A program made the translations under genes and the position numbers. The notes under the pieces were generated by a model. That model was not told the DNA's origin. It saw only the letters and a list, made by a program, of their open reading frames with translations, and ran no database searches. Of a stretch of 64,000 nt of DNA, positions 10,161 to 20,004 are shown one piece after another (position 1 is the stretch's first letter; the number at the start of each line of letters is the position of its first letter). Source of the DNA: Nilaparvata lugens (Eukaryota > Arthropoda > Insecta > Hemiptera > Delphacidae); NCBI RefSeq assembly GCF_014356525.2, contig NC_052509.1, positions 35,129,913 through 35,193,912 of the forward strand. The letters run 5' to 3'.

Positions 10161-13100
10161 TCAAGTATTATATTCCTGTATTAGCATTTTTCTGTAAGCC
10201 CAAGCATTCCTCACAAAACCTATCAGCGCCCTCCAATCACTACCATTCAAAAACCCTACCACCTGATCCTCTGATAGCTCTCTATCGCCTAAATGCGCTC
10301 CTCTTATCTCTGCTAGTACTGGACACCTTCCGATAAAATGCATTGTATCCTCCCTTTCCCTCCTATTGCATAACGTACATATGGTCTGAATTCCCTCTCT
10401 TCCCACACTACTATTCAAGTACCATAGACCTCCCCTTGATCTGAATATGATTGACTTCTCATTGCGGGTGAGATTGGCTCCTATATAATTATTGTGTTCG
10501 GTGATTGGGTTCAAACGTGGATAGACAGTATAATTTACAGATTGCCTTGCTCTTTCTCTCCATTTCTCTCTACATTCGTTTTTTATACATTCGTTAATAT
10601 TATTCAAACTTTGCCTTAGTACATCCCGCATTCCTTCCTCCCATCTTGGCAATTCAATGTTATATTTTTCAGCCTGCTCTTTCCACACTTTATACCATCC
10701 TACTTTCTGTTCAAACATTTTCTGAGCAAGTTTTCGTGGCAGCCTGTTTGGTCGCAAAGAAAGGGTTCTTATAATATAGCTGTAATGCATCTCAAACAAA
10801 TAATGGTGTAAATTATACTTATTGACTTCCAAATAGATGATATAATTGGGTGTTGATTGCGGTAACGAAAATAATTTCTTGATAAAGGCTCTGTGTAACC
10901 GTTCTATTTCTTCAAATTGCTTATATCCCCACACCTGACCACCATAGCTCACAAGAGCTCTTACCACCGCATCAAACATTACCCACTTACTCTCGATGTT
11001 TATTTCATTTTGGGCCACAAAACTATTCCACACATTATTCAATGCAAACTTTGCCACTGACACTCTCTCTCTGACATGCTCACTGAACGCCAACTGAGGA
11101 GTGAATGTTACGCCTAGATATTTGTACTTGTTTACAACTCCGATCCGCTCGTCTCCCCAGTACCACCTCTCATGATGGGCCAGTCTCCCTCCCCTTCTCA
11201 TCACCATTATCTTAGTTTTGTCGGTATTGATTGTAAGTCCCCACGTCTCACAGTAATGTTTCAAACATATTATCATTTTTTGTAATGCTTTCGGCGTGGA
11301 TGCAATCAGAATCAAATCATCGGCATACATAAGTCCTTTAATATTCAACTCGTCCACCCATATCCCTTCTTCCATATTATCAAAAATATCATTAATAAAC
11401 AGGGTGAATAAAATCGGGGACAACAAGCAGCCTTGTTTTAATCCGTTCTCTGTATAGAATGCATTACTCAGCCCATCCTTCTTGTTTTGACTATTTTTAC
11501 ACCAAACAAACGCCCGTGTGTTCTCATATAATTTCTGGACAATTCTCACAAATTTGCTAGACAACCCAATCTGAAACAACTTATAAATTAAAGCATTACG
11601 ATCTACTTTATCAAATGCGGCCTTGAAGTCAACATACAAACAATAAACTCTATCTTTCCTTCTCCTCAGTTTCAAATTGATGATGCTGTATAAACTGAAT
11701 ATATTATCCACTGTACTGTATCCTTTTCTAAATCCCGCCTGTTCCTCATTTATTACTTCATTTTTCTCTACCCATTCGTTTAATCTATTCAGAAAAATTC
11801 CTGCGAAAATTTTTGCAAATGCATTGATGAATTGTATGCCTCTGTAATTAGCAACTTCATTCAAATCACCTTTTTTATGAATTGGGAAGATAACCGCTTC
11901 CGAAAAATTGTCAGGCACCAATCCTGTATCATAAATATAATTATAAAAATTGAGCAGCAAATTTAAGAATTGATCTGGAGCTGATTTGAAAAATTCTGCC
12001 GGTATGCCGTCAGTGCCTGGAGCTTTATTACATTTTGCCTTTTTCAATACCAAATTCAGTTCTTCTTTCGTTATTTTTGCATCTAGTTTTTCGTCCTCTA
12101 TGAACGGTATGGCATATGCTATTTTATCTGCCTCAACTTCAACGGAAAGTAAGTTTTTAAAATGTTTGACCCAGCTTCCAATATCTATCTGGCCTGTACA
12201 CTTGAAGGATGTTCTTTTAAACTTTTTCACCGAGTCCCAAAACTGTTTCGAGTCGCGCACATTTTCTAAGCATTTTCTAATATTATCATAATACTCGGTT
12301 TTTTTAGTTTTACACAACTGAATGTACTTTTTGTTTTCCTCTGCATAGATTTGTCTAGCTTGCTGACTGTTCACCCTCCTAAAAAGTCTAAGACAGGCAA
12401 AACTTCTTTTTCTCGCTTTATCACATTCCCAATCAAACCATATCTGTTTCGCATGTTTATTTTCTCTCTTAGAAATTCTTGCATTGTTACCCGCTGCTTC
12501 ATAAACGATATTGATAATCTTTTCTGCGGCTTGACTACTATCGGGTGACAAGATAACATCACAGCTGCTCCGCGATAACTTATTACGGTACTCTGTTGCA
12601 TCTACTTTTGACCAAATCAGCTTGGGCAATAGCGTTAAATTATCACATATTGAATTCGAAATGTCTCCTTTCAATCGAACTACTATTGGCATATGGTCAG
12701 AAAAACTTTCAGTCAGGACTTCAAAACTATTTACAGCTGCTAGTGTACTCATCGTCACACAACATAAATCGATAACTGAGCATCCAACACTTGTAACATA
12801 GGTAAATTCTCCCTTATCATCTGTTGCTGTCCTCCCGTTTAACACACACATATTAAATTCCTCACACATATTGAGTATTCTACGCCCATTCCTATTCAAA
12901 TTTTCATCTTTAGAATTTCGTTCAACATTTATCACCCAATCTCTCTGCATAATTTCATCCGGTATTATTTGACATTTCCCTATGCGTCCATTAAAATCTC
13001 CTAACAATATTAAATTCTCACCCATCTCTCTGCCTTCTAAGAATCTATTCAGTTTGTTAAAGTCAGCACTCCAGCTTTCTCCTGGCGTTAGATAAACTGA

Positions 13101-13466
13101 CATAATATGAATTTCTCCATATCTATCACATTTAAGAGTTATTACTGGCCACTCTTCTAAGTAAGTGAATTTACAAGCTTCCCTCCTATTATAGACAGAC
13201 CTATAAGCCATCATTATTCCTCCCTTTGCCCTACCAAATCCTGACGTTCTAGTTGCTGGCACCCAAAATATATTATATCCTGGAAAATAGCCCTCTAAAC
13301 GATTAAAATCTTTCTCCTCGACAAACGTTTCGCATAGAATAAAAATATCATAATTCTTTAAGAAATCAAGAAAATAATTTGAACTCACCTTTCCTCTAAG
13401 ACCCGCTACATTATAAGCCAACACACTTAATTCATTTATTCCTTTTACCTGGCAGACGACCTTATC
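10161..13466 (-). CDS. LINE ORF2: endonuclease and reverse transcriptase
   Basis: About 1100 residues, uninterrupted. The AP-endonuclease domain opens almost at once (AYNVAGLRG, then CETFVEE, LLGDFNGRIG and SFSDHMPIVV near residue 240). Reverse transcriptase follows from about residue 470 (KAPGTDGIPAEF, VDFKAAFDKVDR, GLKQGCLLSPILF, and the catalytic MYADDLIL near residue 700). A CCHC knuckle (CTLCNRREREDTMHFIGRC) is near 1030. The frame is continuous with ORF1: after its UAG at 13469-13467 there are 14 sense codons before the GTG at 13424, and no ATG precedes the first endonuclease motif. Translation must therefore use readthrough, reinitiation or a non-AUG codon. Confidence 0.9.
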   Translation of the reverse strand, partial: DKVVCQVKGINELSVLAYNVAGLRGKVSSNYFLDFLKNYDIFILCETFVEEKDFNRLEGYFPGYNIFWVPATRTSGFGRAKGGIMMAYRSVYNRREACKFTYLEEWPVITLKCDRYGEIHIMSVYLTPGESWSADFNKLNRFLEGREMGENLILLGDFNGRIGKCQIIPDEIMQRDWVINVERNSKDENLNRNGRRILNMCEEFNMCVLNGRTATDDKGEFTYVTSVGCSVIDLCCVTMSTLAAVNSFEVLTESFSDHMPIVVRLKGDISNSICDNLTLLPKLIWSKVDATEYRNKLSRSSCDVILSPDSSQAAEKIINIVYEAAGNNARISKRENKHAKQIWFDWECDKARKRSFACLRLFRRVNSQQARQIYAEENKKYIQLCKTKKTEYYDNIRKCLENVRDSKQFWDSVKKFKRTSFKCTGQIDIGSWVKHFKNLLSVEVEADKIAYAIPFIEDEKLDAKITKEELNLVLKKAKCNKAPGTDGIPAEFFKSAPDQFLNLLLNFYNYIYDTGLVPDNFSEAVIFPIHKKGDLNEVANYRGIQFINAFAKIFAGIFLNRLNEWVEKNEVINEEQAGFRKGYSTVDNIFSLYSIINLKLRRRKDRVYCLYVDFKAAFDKVDRNALIYKLFQIGLSSKFVRIVQKLYENTRAFVWCKNSQNKKDGLSNAFYTENGLKQGCLLSPILFTLFINDIFDNMEEGIWVDELNIKGLMYADDLILIASTPKALQKMIICLKHYCETWGLTINTDKTKIMVMRRGGRLAHHERWYWGDERIGVVNKYKYLGVTFTPQLAFSEHVRERVSVAKFALNNVWNSFVAQNEINIESKWVMFDAVVRALVSYGGQVWGYKQFEEIERLHRAFIKKLFSLPQSTPNYIIYLEVNKYNLHHYLFEMHYSYIIRTLSLRPNRLPRKLAQKMFEQKVGWYKVWKEQAEKYNIELPRWEEGMRDVLRQSLNNINECIKNECREKWRERARQSVNYTVYPRLNPITEHNNYIGANLTRNEKSIIFRSRGGLWYLNSSVGREGIQTICTLCNRREREDTMHFIGRCPVLAEIRGAHLGDRELSEDQVVGFLNGSDWRALIGFVRNAWAYRKMLIQEYNT

Positions 13467-14315
13467 CTATTCATTAGACTGTTTATTTGAGCGTTCATTA
13501 GATTGTTCATCCTTCTTCGAAACATTATTAATTATTTCAGTGAAGTCCATCTTCAGAATCCGATTCAATCTCTCCAGCCCATCCTCGTTTCCACACCGTA
13601 GACCATCCTCCGCCTCCCACGTGAAGATATGTCCCTCAACAATCAGCTGTTCCCCCTTCACAACAGAACTCCGCACGCCACTCATCTTCAATATTTCTTT
13701 TTTGAGTAGAAATAGTCTATTACGCCGTATTCTTGTCGCAAGCGAATAGTCTTTATGCACTACATATCCAGTTCCTTTCAGTTTCCCTGTATTCCCCAGA
13801 ACTACATCAATGTCGCGATCCACCGGAATATGAGCAATTATCGGCGCATTGTCTCTTTTTTTGCCCAAGATGTGAGCACGATTGACACCCACTTGTATAT
13901 TACACTTCAGTACATTTGTACAAAATTCCTTTACTATCTCACCACAGTCCTCGTTACTTTTGAATTTTAGTCCTCTGAAGATTAAATTATTACGTCGTGA
14001 TCGATCTTCGTATCTGTCTAATCGATGCATAATTTTGATATTTTCCATTTTCAGACGTTGTACTTCCTCCTTCAGCAATTTGTTTTCTTCGGTGATGTTG
14101 GATAGTAAGTTTGTTATTCCTAACACATCGTTCTTTGTAGCCAATTCACTAAATTTTTCATGAAATAACGTTTTAATGGTTAATTCTATATTTTGTATTA
14201 AATCGTAATTTTTTGAATCACACCCTTTCTTCGCGGCACGTGAGCTCTCAGGCGAGGAACCCATAGTACGATCCCGTTTCTCACCTCGCTGTTGCCTTGT
14301 AATGAATTCATCCAT
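13467..14315 (-). CDS. LINE ORF1: coiled-coil nucleic-acid-binding protein
   Basis: 282 residues from the ATG at 14315. A basic N-terminus (TRQQRGEKRDR) is followed by a heptad-rich region (about residues 75-115, ENKLLKEEVQRLKMEN) and then RSRRNNLIFRGLKF, the start of an RRM-like domain as in L1-type ORF1 proteins. It ends in a polar SNERSNKQSNE repeat. There is no zinc knuckle. Such proteins bind LINE RNA and trimerise through the coiled coil. The stop is a single UAG, after which the same frame runs straight into ORF2. Confidence 0.85.
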   Translation of the reverse strand: MDEFITRQQRGEKRDRTMGSSPESSRAAKKGCDSKNYDLIQNIELTIKTLFHEKFSELATKNDVLGITNLLSNITEENKLLKEEVQRLKMENIKIMHRLDRYEDRSRRNNLIFRGLKFKSNEDCGEIVKEFCTNVLKCNIQVGVNRAHILGKKRDNAPIIAHIPVDRDIDVVLGNTGKLKGTGYVVHKDYSLATRIRRNRLFLLKKEILKMSGVRSSVVKGEQLIVEGHIFTWEAEDGLRCGNEDGLERLNRILKMDFTEIINNVSKKDEQSNERSNKQSNE

Positions 14316-14515
14316 ACGAGCAGTGGTATCTCGACACTTCTTATAAGTTCACACACACGAAACACACGAAAACTCAAAATTCACGAATTATGAAATGAAT
14401 TATTAGTTTGACTTGTTCTAACTGTATTTTCCACTAGCCGGCACAGCTTATCGTCTTAGATACGGGAGCACCGATAAATACGTCTGTCTCGCTCGACTGT
14501 CCTAGCTCAACTCAA

Positions 14516-14529
14516 CTTAATGTACTATT
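14516..14529. repeat. LINE target-site duplication, 5' side
   Basis: CTTAATGTACTATT, identical to 9829-9842. It marks the 5' end of the LINE. Confidence 0.92.
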
Positions 14530-14617
14530 GCACAATGATTTGCAATATGTTCTTACTCAGTATATATAGATGGGAAGACAATGGGGAATAATAATACATG
14601 CTTTTTATAGATTATAA

Positions 14618-15004
14618 TCATTTATTTCCATCAATCAAAAATTTCAAACACAAATGTCCACAAATATCTGAGTAGAGATCTTCCTGCTTGCGTTCATAGT
14701 TATATTCAATCCTTGCCGCCGGTGCTGACCCTTGATGCATGTAGTCAATAAACTCCTGTGGTGGTCTCAGGTTGCCAAATCCGTCAAAGTAGTGGATGTC
14801 ATTATCATTCTTCATATAGCACACCCAATGGGTGCCGGCGCCAGTACTGCTGTCAAAATTGATGATACCACATTCTCGTCTCAATGGTCCTGCAGCCGGT
14901 AGAGCATCCCGCATAAACACACCTCAGAATCGTTTCAGCTTTAGATGACACACATAGTTTTAGAGGTCTGTGTCAGTGAGTGCTCGGTCAGGCAGAGCAA
15001 TCAT
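14618..15004 (-). pseudogene. Polinton adenovirus-type cysteine protease (PRO)
   Basis: The ATG at 15004 begins MIALPDRALTDTDL, followed by an in-frame TAA and a second stop before GVFMRDALP. From about 14920 on, the frame is open and keeps the catalytic landmarks: His in THWVCY, Asp in HYFDGFGNLRPP, and Cys in SDICGHLCLKFL. This is the C5-like maturation protease of Polintons, expected to cut capsid precursors. The two N-terminal stops make it a pseudogene unless they are sequence errors. It lies downstream of the phospholipase-like gene, whose extended frame overlaps its first codons. Confidence 0.82.
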
Positions 15005-15567
15005 TGTCTTCTGCATTGACAATGGTGTAGTGCCCTGTTTCCTGTCCTCTGTTGACATCTCAGATAAAGACCTTTACTTTTCTTGGATGATGTCTGCTGA
15101 CATCTCATATAAAGTCCTTCACCTTTCTCAGACAATGTGTGCTGACATTTCCTGGAATTCTTCTTACAACTTCTTGCTCCCCCACTAAACTTAGCCTTGG
15201 CCTTCATGATGTTGGTGACTGCTAGTGCTGCTGCCCTCTCCACCAATCCCGAGCCTGAAGATGTTGCTACATTCCAAGCACACTCTGCCAAGATGTTGTC
15301 AGCTACTGCTCTGCTTGCTGTATCACCACTCTTGGAATAGGCAATATTGTGCTCCTTGCAGGCTTGATCGAGTTTGTTGATTCCTGGATCACCTCTTGCT
15401 AATTACTTTGCAAGTTTTGTTCCTGGCCCACAGTACTGATAGCCGGGGATATGCAGTTCAACTGGTAGAACGTCAATTGCCTTATTAACTATCGCACCGG
15501 TTACGTTCTTGATAGCTGACAAAACTCCTCTTCCTTGATACCTCTTTCTCTCTCTGCAGATCACCAT
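15001..15567 (-). pseudogene. Polinton phospholipase-A2-like protein
   Basis: The ATG at 15567 directly follows the stop of the upstream gene. It encodes MVICRERKRYQGRGVLSAIK, then ELHIPGYQYCGPGT (calcium-loop type), a premature TAA, and LDQACKEHNIAYSKSG, the PLA2 active-site helix in which the usual His-Asp is His-Asn. A helix ERAAALAVTNIMKAKAKF follows. Viral PLA2-like domains help particles cross membranes in parvoviruses; the role in Polintons is only inferred. The C-terminus is extended by 15-residue tandem repeats (about 15053-15145) that run into the protease gene. Confidence 0.7.
15050..15150. repeat. 45-bp in-frame tandem repeat
   Basis: TGACATCTCAGATAAAG at about 15053, TGACATCTCATATAAAG at 15098 and TGACATTTCC at 15143: period 45 bp, a whole number of codons. 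On the - strand it adds repeated CQQTSSKKSKGLY-like units to the end of the phospholipase-like frame. Confidence 0.8.
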
Positions 15568-16666
15568 CTAATGCTGCTCAGACAGGTTGTCAATTGGTTT
15601 TATACCTTCAGGTGACTCTGATGAAGCAAGACCTAAAAGTCTGATCATCTCAGTTTTCAATCTAGTGTGATCCCAACCTCCTGCTCTCTTCAACATGCTT
15701 TGTAAATCAGGTATACTGAATATAGCATCAATATATTTCTCAACAACTTCAATGACAAGCTCTTGGAATCTTTTTTCCAAATATTGTTTGTTCACCCCAT
15801 CCAAGTCTTCAATTGGATATTGCATATCTGTCAGTATAGAGTTATTTAGACTTGTAAATGATTGACTGTCATTGAGACTTTTGAACTTTGGCAGCCATGA
15901 CCAAATAAGATCTTTGCATGTGATCAGATTCAGTCAGTTCAATCTTTGAGCCATCACTTCCAAAGGTTAGATGCCTACTACCCAAATAGTACTTGTTTCT
16001 AACTAATCTTGGTCCAAATGTAGTATCTGCACTACTATCATTCAACATCGCTCTATAAACAAACATATGGACCCACTTTGGTTCCACTCAGTCCACTTTG
16101 AGTATAAATGTTGTACACTTCCTTAGGACTGCTGTTATTCAACACTGCCTCAATATCCTCCTCCTCCTCCTTCTCCTCATCCTCCTCCTCCTCATCACTC
16201 CAAGTCCTAGCCTCAGACAATAATTTTCTTGCAACTGCTGAAGTACTTGGAGCTGGAGTGGAGCCTGCTGCTTCTCCAAATGATTCATAGGTTGGTGACT
16301 CCTCCTCCTCCTCCTGCTCCTCAACAACATCTAATGTGGTTGTAATGGACATTGAACATGCCTGGGTCAGATTGGAGTTGTTGGCAGTGTAGGCCGATGT
16401 TGTTCTGCTAATGGTTGAGCCAGTGGCTGTTGCTGAGCTTGAGGTGCTTGTTGCTGAGCTAGTGGTGGTTGCTGCTTGGCTGCAGGAATCTGAAGAGTCT
16501 CAATAATTTTTTCCAGTGTTAGTGGTTTGAAATGTTTTGCATGTTGCTCCTCTGTCAATTCTCTTCCAAGTGTGAGCTCCTTAGGCTTTCTCTTGATGTC
16601 ATATCTTAGCTTTGCAGTCTCCTTGATGGTTACCTCCTCCAATGTCTTCTGACGAGGTCGAACCAT
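15568..16666 (-). pseudogene. Polinton conserved unknown (DUF8207-like)
   Basis: The start is at 16666 (MVRPRQKTLEEVTIKE). A basic N-terminal region is followed by a Gln/Pro/Ala-rich linker, an acidic low-complexity stretch (EEEEEDIEAVL, about 16140-16200), then SSADTTFGPRLVRNKYYLG and a C-terminal helix region (EKYIDAIFSIPDLQSMLK) ending with a TAG immediately before the next ATG. The layout fits a Polinton protein I remember as DUF8207, probably structural; the name is from memory. Frames change near 16360, 16070 and 15840. Confidence 0.6.
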
Positions 16667-16705
16667 CCTGCTTGCCTCACAATAACAGACTGATCCTCTA
16701 CTAGC

Positions 16706-17395
16706 TTACACCTCAACTAAATAGGTGTCGATACTATTTCTGTAGAGCCCAGCATTCTTTCCTGATGAGCGGTCAATGACAAGGAATGCATGTGCAGCTG
16801 ACGACCGAACCTTGTTACACATATCCTTGAACTGGTCAAAGGTCATATTGGCTCCAACATGGTCTCTATACAGATGCTTCAAGTTCAGCTCATCCTGTTC
16901 AAACATGATTAGAAAATTTGCATTGTCACGAATCAACTGTTTTGGAATGCAGCTATAGGTCTGTGCCAGATAAAAAACATCAACATCACTGTGTCTGCCT
17001 GCACTAAAGTATTTCCTGATGGCATCCTGTTGCTCACAAATTATGTCATCGAAGATAATTATTGAATTGGCAGGCAGTTCATGTGGTTCAGGTATTTCCT
17101 CACTTGTATCACACTCTACATATTCCATCTCATCGCCTAGTCCCTGCATGATGGTTTTCAGTAACTTGTACTTGGACTGAAATGTAGTCTTTGAAAAAAG
17201 GTGTATATTTGAAAAATGTATTCCATTTGGATCAAAAAGCATGTTGAACAACAGATTTGTCTTACCACACTCTGATGGTCCACATATAATGCATCTTATA
17301 TGGTTGGGGAACAAAGGACCATGCCGCTTCTTCTTTTTGTTCATTTCCAGACCACAACCTTTTACCACACGATCAAAATCGATAACTTTGAACAA
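16706..17395 (-). CDS. Polinton packaging ATPase (A32/FtsK-HerA type), intact
   Basis: 229 residues without interruption. Walker A is GPSECGKT at residues 39-46 and Walker B is SIIIFDDI at about 110-117. GRHSDVDVFYLAQTYSCIPK follows, with sensor-type residues, and YRNSIDTYLVEV ends the protein. In Polintons this ATPase is thought to pump DNA into particles, like poxvirus A32. The ATG at 17395 lies 29 bases below the integrase stop (17424), so the two were probably co-transcribed. All catalytic residues I can judge are present although its neighbours are broken. Confidence 0.88.
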   Translation of the reverse strand: MFKVIDFDRVVKGCGLEMNKKKKRHGPLFPNHIRCIICGPSECGKTNLLFNMLFDPNGIHFSNIHLFSKTTFQSKYKLLKTIMQGLGDEMEYVECDTSEEIPEPHELPANSIIIFDDIICEQQDAIRKYFSAGRHSDVDVFYLAQTYSCIPKQLIRDNANFLIMFEQDELNLKHLYRDHVGANMTFDQFKDMCNKVRSSAAHAFLVIDRSSGKNAGLYRNSIDTYLVEV

Positions 17396-17423
17396 GTTTT
17401 GTCATTGTACAACCTCTCTCATC

Positions 17424-18392
17424 CTAGATCAAGTCACTTTTGTCAATCCACGAGTCATGACTTGAACTGTATCCTTTCCAATGCACTAGCAGCTTGTCCC
17501 ATCTTTTCCGTAAAACCTTTTCAATCTCAAAGACACTTGGCAATTTTGTCTTTACAATTTCTTCAGAGTAAAACCCTCCTTGAATAGGCTCACCTCTATA
17601 GTCTTCCAATTCATATGTTACAGGTACTGTAGGATGTACACGTGTTACTGTGAACAGCTCATTCATCCAATTGGCTAGATATCCCTTGTCAAAAATCTTT
17701 TCATACTTGCTTATTCTAACCTTGTCACCAGGCACAATATCATGATGAGGACCTGGATAGAACCTACCTCTACACTCTGCATTCTTCTTCTGCAACTCTT
17801 CTCAATAGGCTTGATGCTGTTTACCGAGTCGGTCGAGTAGCACTTTCTCATGCTTCTTCTGCACATCTACTGGTCGCATACCTATTGTTCGATGAATCTT
17901 GGCATTATACTCTTTGAGAAGTGAGGTTAGAATGTCTGTCCAACAATAGGTTCCTCACTCAGTGAACTTGATCCACATTAACTGTTTAAGTGTTCTGTTG
18001 AAGCATTCCACTATAGATGCCTTCTTATCTGATCTAGTTGAGTAATGATTCACTTTATACTGTTGCACAAGTTGTTTGAATTTTGTATTGATCCACTCTT
18101 TACCATCATCGGTCTGTAGATTTTTCATTGGATGTTCTTCAAATATAGGATGCATAGCCCCAACAATGTCATTGGCTGACTTATTCCTAATTGGTATAGC
18201 AAATGCAAGCTTACTGAGACAATTTATGATTGTAATAATGTACTTTTAACCTTTGTTCTGTCAAGCATACAGTATCATCTCAACAAGGTCAGCCTGATAG
18301 AGGTCATCAAGACCTTTGACTGTAACCTTTCTTGTCAGAAAATTCTGACGAGCTTGTCTGTGGAGCTCTTGCGCTATCACTGTCTTATCCAT
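17424..18392 (-). pseudogene. Polinton integrase with C-terminal chromodomain
   Basis: The ATG at 18392 starts MDKTVIAQELHRQARQNF. The catalytic triad can be traced: Asp in YQADLVEM (about 18275), Asp in LQTDDGKEWINTKF (about 18095) and Glu in ASIVECFNRTLKQL (about 18000). After the core, PGDKVRISKYEKIFDKGY is the SH3-like part, and EKVLRKRWDKLLVHWKGY is a chromodomain, which can steer integration to certain chromatin. Stops occur near 18265, 18245, 17957 and 17805, so the gene is broken. Transcribed toward the ATPase. Confidence 0.85.
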
Positions 18393-18736
18393 ACTGGCGA
18401 TATGAATTTGTTAATTAGCATTTATATAGGCAACAAGTTCATCAGACCATGATGTCAGCATCTTGAAAGTCAATGATGACCCCAAGTTCCTGCATAACAA
18501 GATGTTGCCCAGTTAATTGGACCATGATGTTGGCAGAAGTCATGATTAACCAACTTCCTCCATAAAGATAATTTTATCAGAGTAGGATGCTTCCTATTGT
18601 ATTAAATGACTAACAGTATAGGATGTAATATGCTTCATCTCACACCTTGTGCTTACTCTAGAAGTTGAAGGTTGTATGGAATAAAATGTACAACAATTGT
18701 GGTATTACTTGATGTTTATTTACAGTGTATGCATGA

Positions 18737-18782
<46 letters not shown>

Positions 18783-18883
18783 CACAAAGATAATATTTCA
18801 GTCCAATATATCAAGAACTATCCAGTGATACAAATCTCCTAGTCAATCGCTTATTTTGCAAAATCCTCTGCTGAACACGAATT
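18393..18883. other. Polinton intergenic spacer with (AT)n
   Basis: No convincing ORF. A dinucleotide (AT)n microsatellite at about 18749-18779 follows a short A-run. The rest is unremarkable AT-rich sequence. Confidence 0.7.
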
Positions 18884-19824
18884 TCAAGATGACTGCTCCC
18901 TTGCATAGATTGGTGCAGCTTGACACTTCAGCATCATGGAAGATGTCAATGTCTTCAAGAAGTTTTGAGCCATTCCAAACGGTTCAGGCAGGTCCTTATC
19001 TCCAAAGTTTAGGAATGGTTGTATGATCCATTGATTGCTGGTTACTAGTAGACAGTCTCCGCACTCACACATGTCTGCTTGCTCCACTGTAGGCTGATGT
19101 TGGTACTGGGTCTGGCACAGTGGCAGTAGTTGTAGTAGCAGCAGTACTAGTTGGAGTAGTACTAGTGGTAGTTGTAGTGCTAGCAGGAGTTGTAGTATTA
19201 GCTTGAGTAGTTGTGGTGCTAGCAGCAAGAGTTGTTGTAGCAGTTGCAGTACTCACTGGAGTAGTAATAACAATGGATGCTCGTTCTTCACAGTATGGTG
19301 CACAGACCTCGACTGACCTTGCTACAACCGCTTCCAGAAAGTCCAGCGATGTGAATGTGTGGTTAAGACAGGTGCACAGATTGTATGCACAGTGGACTCA
19401 TTTGCAGAGAGCTCCCTCCACAGCTCGTTCCCCGGCCATATTCATGTACCAGTCTCTGACATCAATGTACATTTGATCGATTGCTGACTGATTACCACAT
19501 AGAGCAGGAATCCCCGATGTTAGCAGGCACTGCTACATATGATGGATGTTTGACATATCCAGACCATGTTCCCTTGATGTGAGAAATTTCTCAGTCCTGT
19601 ACTTTGGATCCAATGTGCTGACACTGAGTGCTAGCACAAGGTAGAGCACTGCTTGGTAGATGTAGCTGCCATGATTGAAGAATGATGATTGATAGCTGTT
19701 GCCTTCCCCTTTTATACTTCCTCCCGCACAATAGATGACTCATCTTTCTCAGTATTCCCCTCCACTTTTTCCTGTTCATACCATTTAGGGCAGAAGTCCA
19801 TGTGACAAGGTTTTTTGCTGACAT
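18884..19824 (-). pseudogene. Polinton Thr-rich protein, unknown, broken
   Basis: The start is at 19824 (MSAKNLVTWTSALNGMNRKK). Several stops follow. A low-complexity tract of Thr with Ala and Ser (about 19080-19256, e.g. TTTTQANTTTPASTTTT) precedes a C-terminal part with VPDPVPTSAYSG. The frame is interrupted, so exact coding limits are unknown. The gene lies between polymerase and integrase. Thr-rich tracts could be a glycosylated stalk or linker, but that is speculation. Confidence 0.4.
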
Positions 19825-20004
19825 GGTCTAGAATCATTCTGCAGAACTCATATTGCACAAATCTATGTATGAAGCATTGACTCTCATGAGTTCAATAGCA
19901 TTGACGTCATGTTCTAACAATTATTAATTTTTATCAGTATCCTAAAGTACATTCTGTATGAGATCATTTAATCTATATAATTTTCAGTTCTCTAATGATG
20001 GCTG

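Larger units (their letters stand above)
9843..14515 (-). mobile_element. Full-length APE-type LINE inside the Polinton
   Basis: Bounded by the 14-bp duplication CTTAATGTACTATT (9829-9842 and 14516-14529). It is on the - strand, with a 3' tail of TTCTA repeats (9843-9860 on the + strand reads AGAATAGAATAG). It contains ORF1 (13467-14315), ORF2 (10161-13466) and a 5' UTR of about 200 bp. Both ORFs are open, so this is a young and possibly competent copy. Its insertion separates the protease gene from the capsid genes. The clade is uncertain: it has an apurinic-type endonuclease, no recognised RNase H, and a C-terminal CCHC. Confidence 0.92.

Noticed and set aside
14618..14920. Protease as a host gene
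   Set aside because: Although its frame is open for 100 codons, its catalytic layout and neighbours are those of the Polinton protease, and upstream stops remove its true start.
16108..16330. Ser-rich and Arg-rich frames
   Set aside because: They are other-frame readings of the acidic Glu tract in the DUF8207-like gene.
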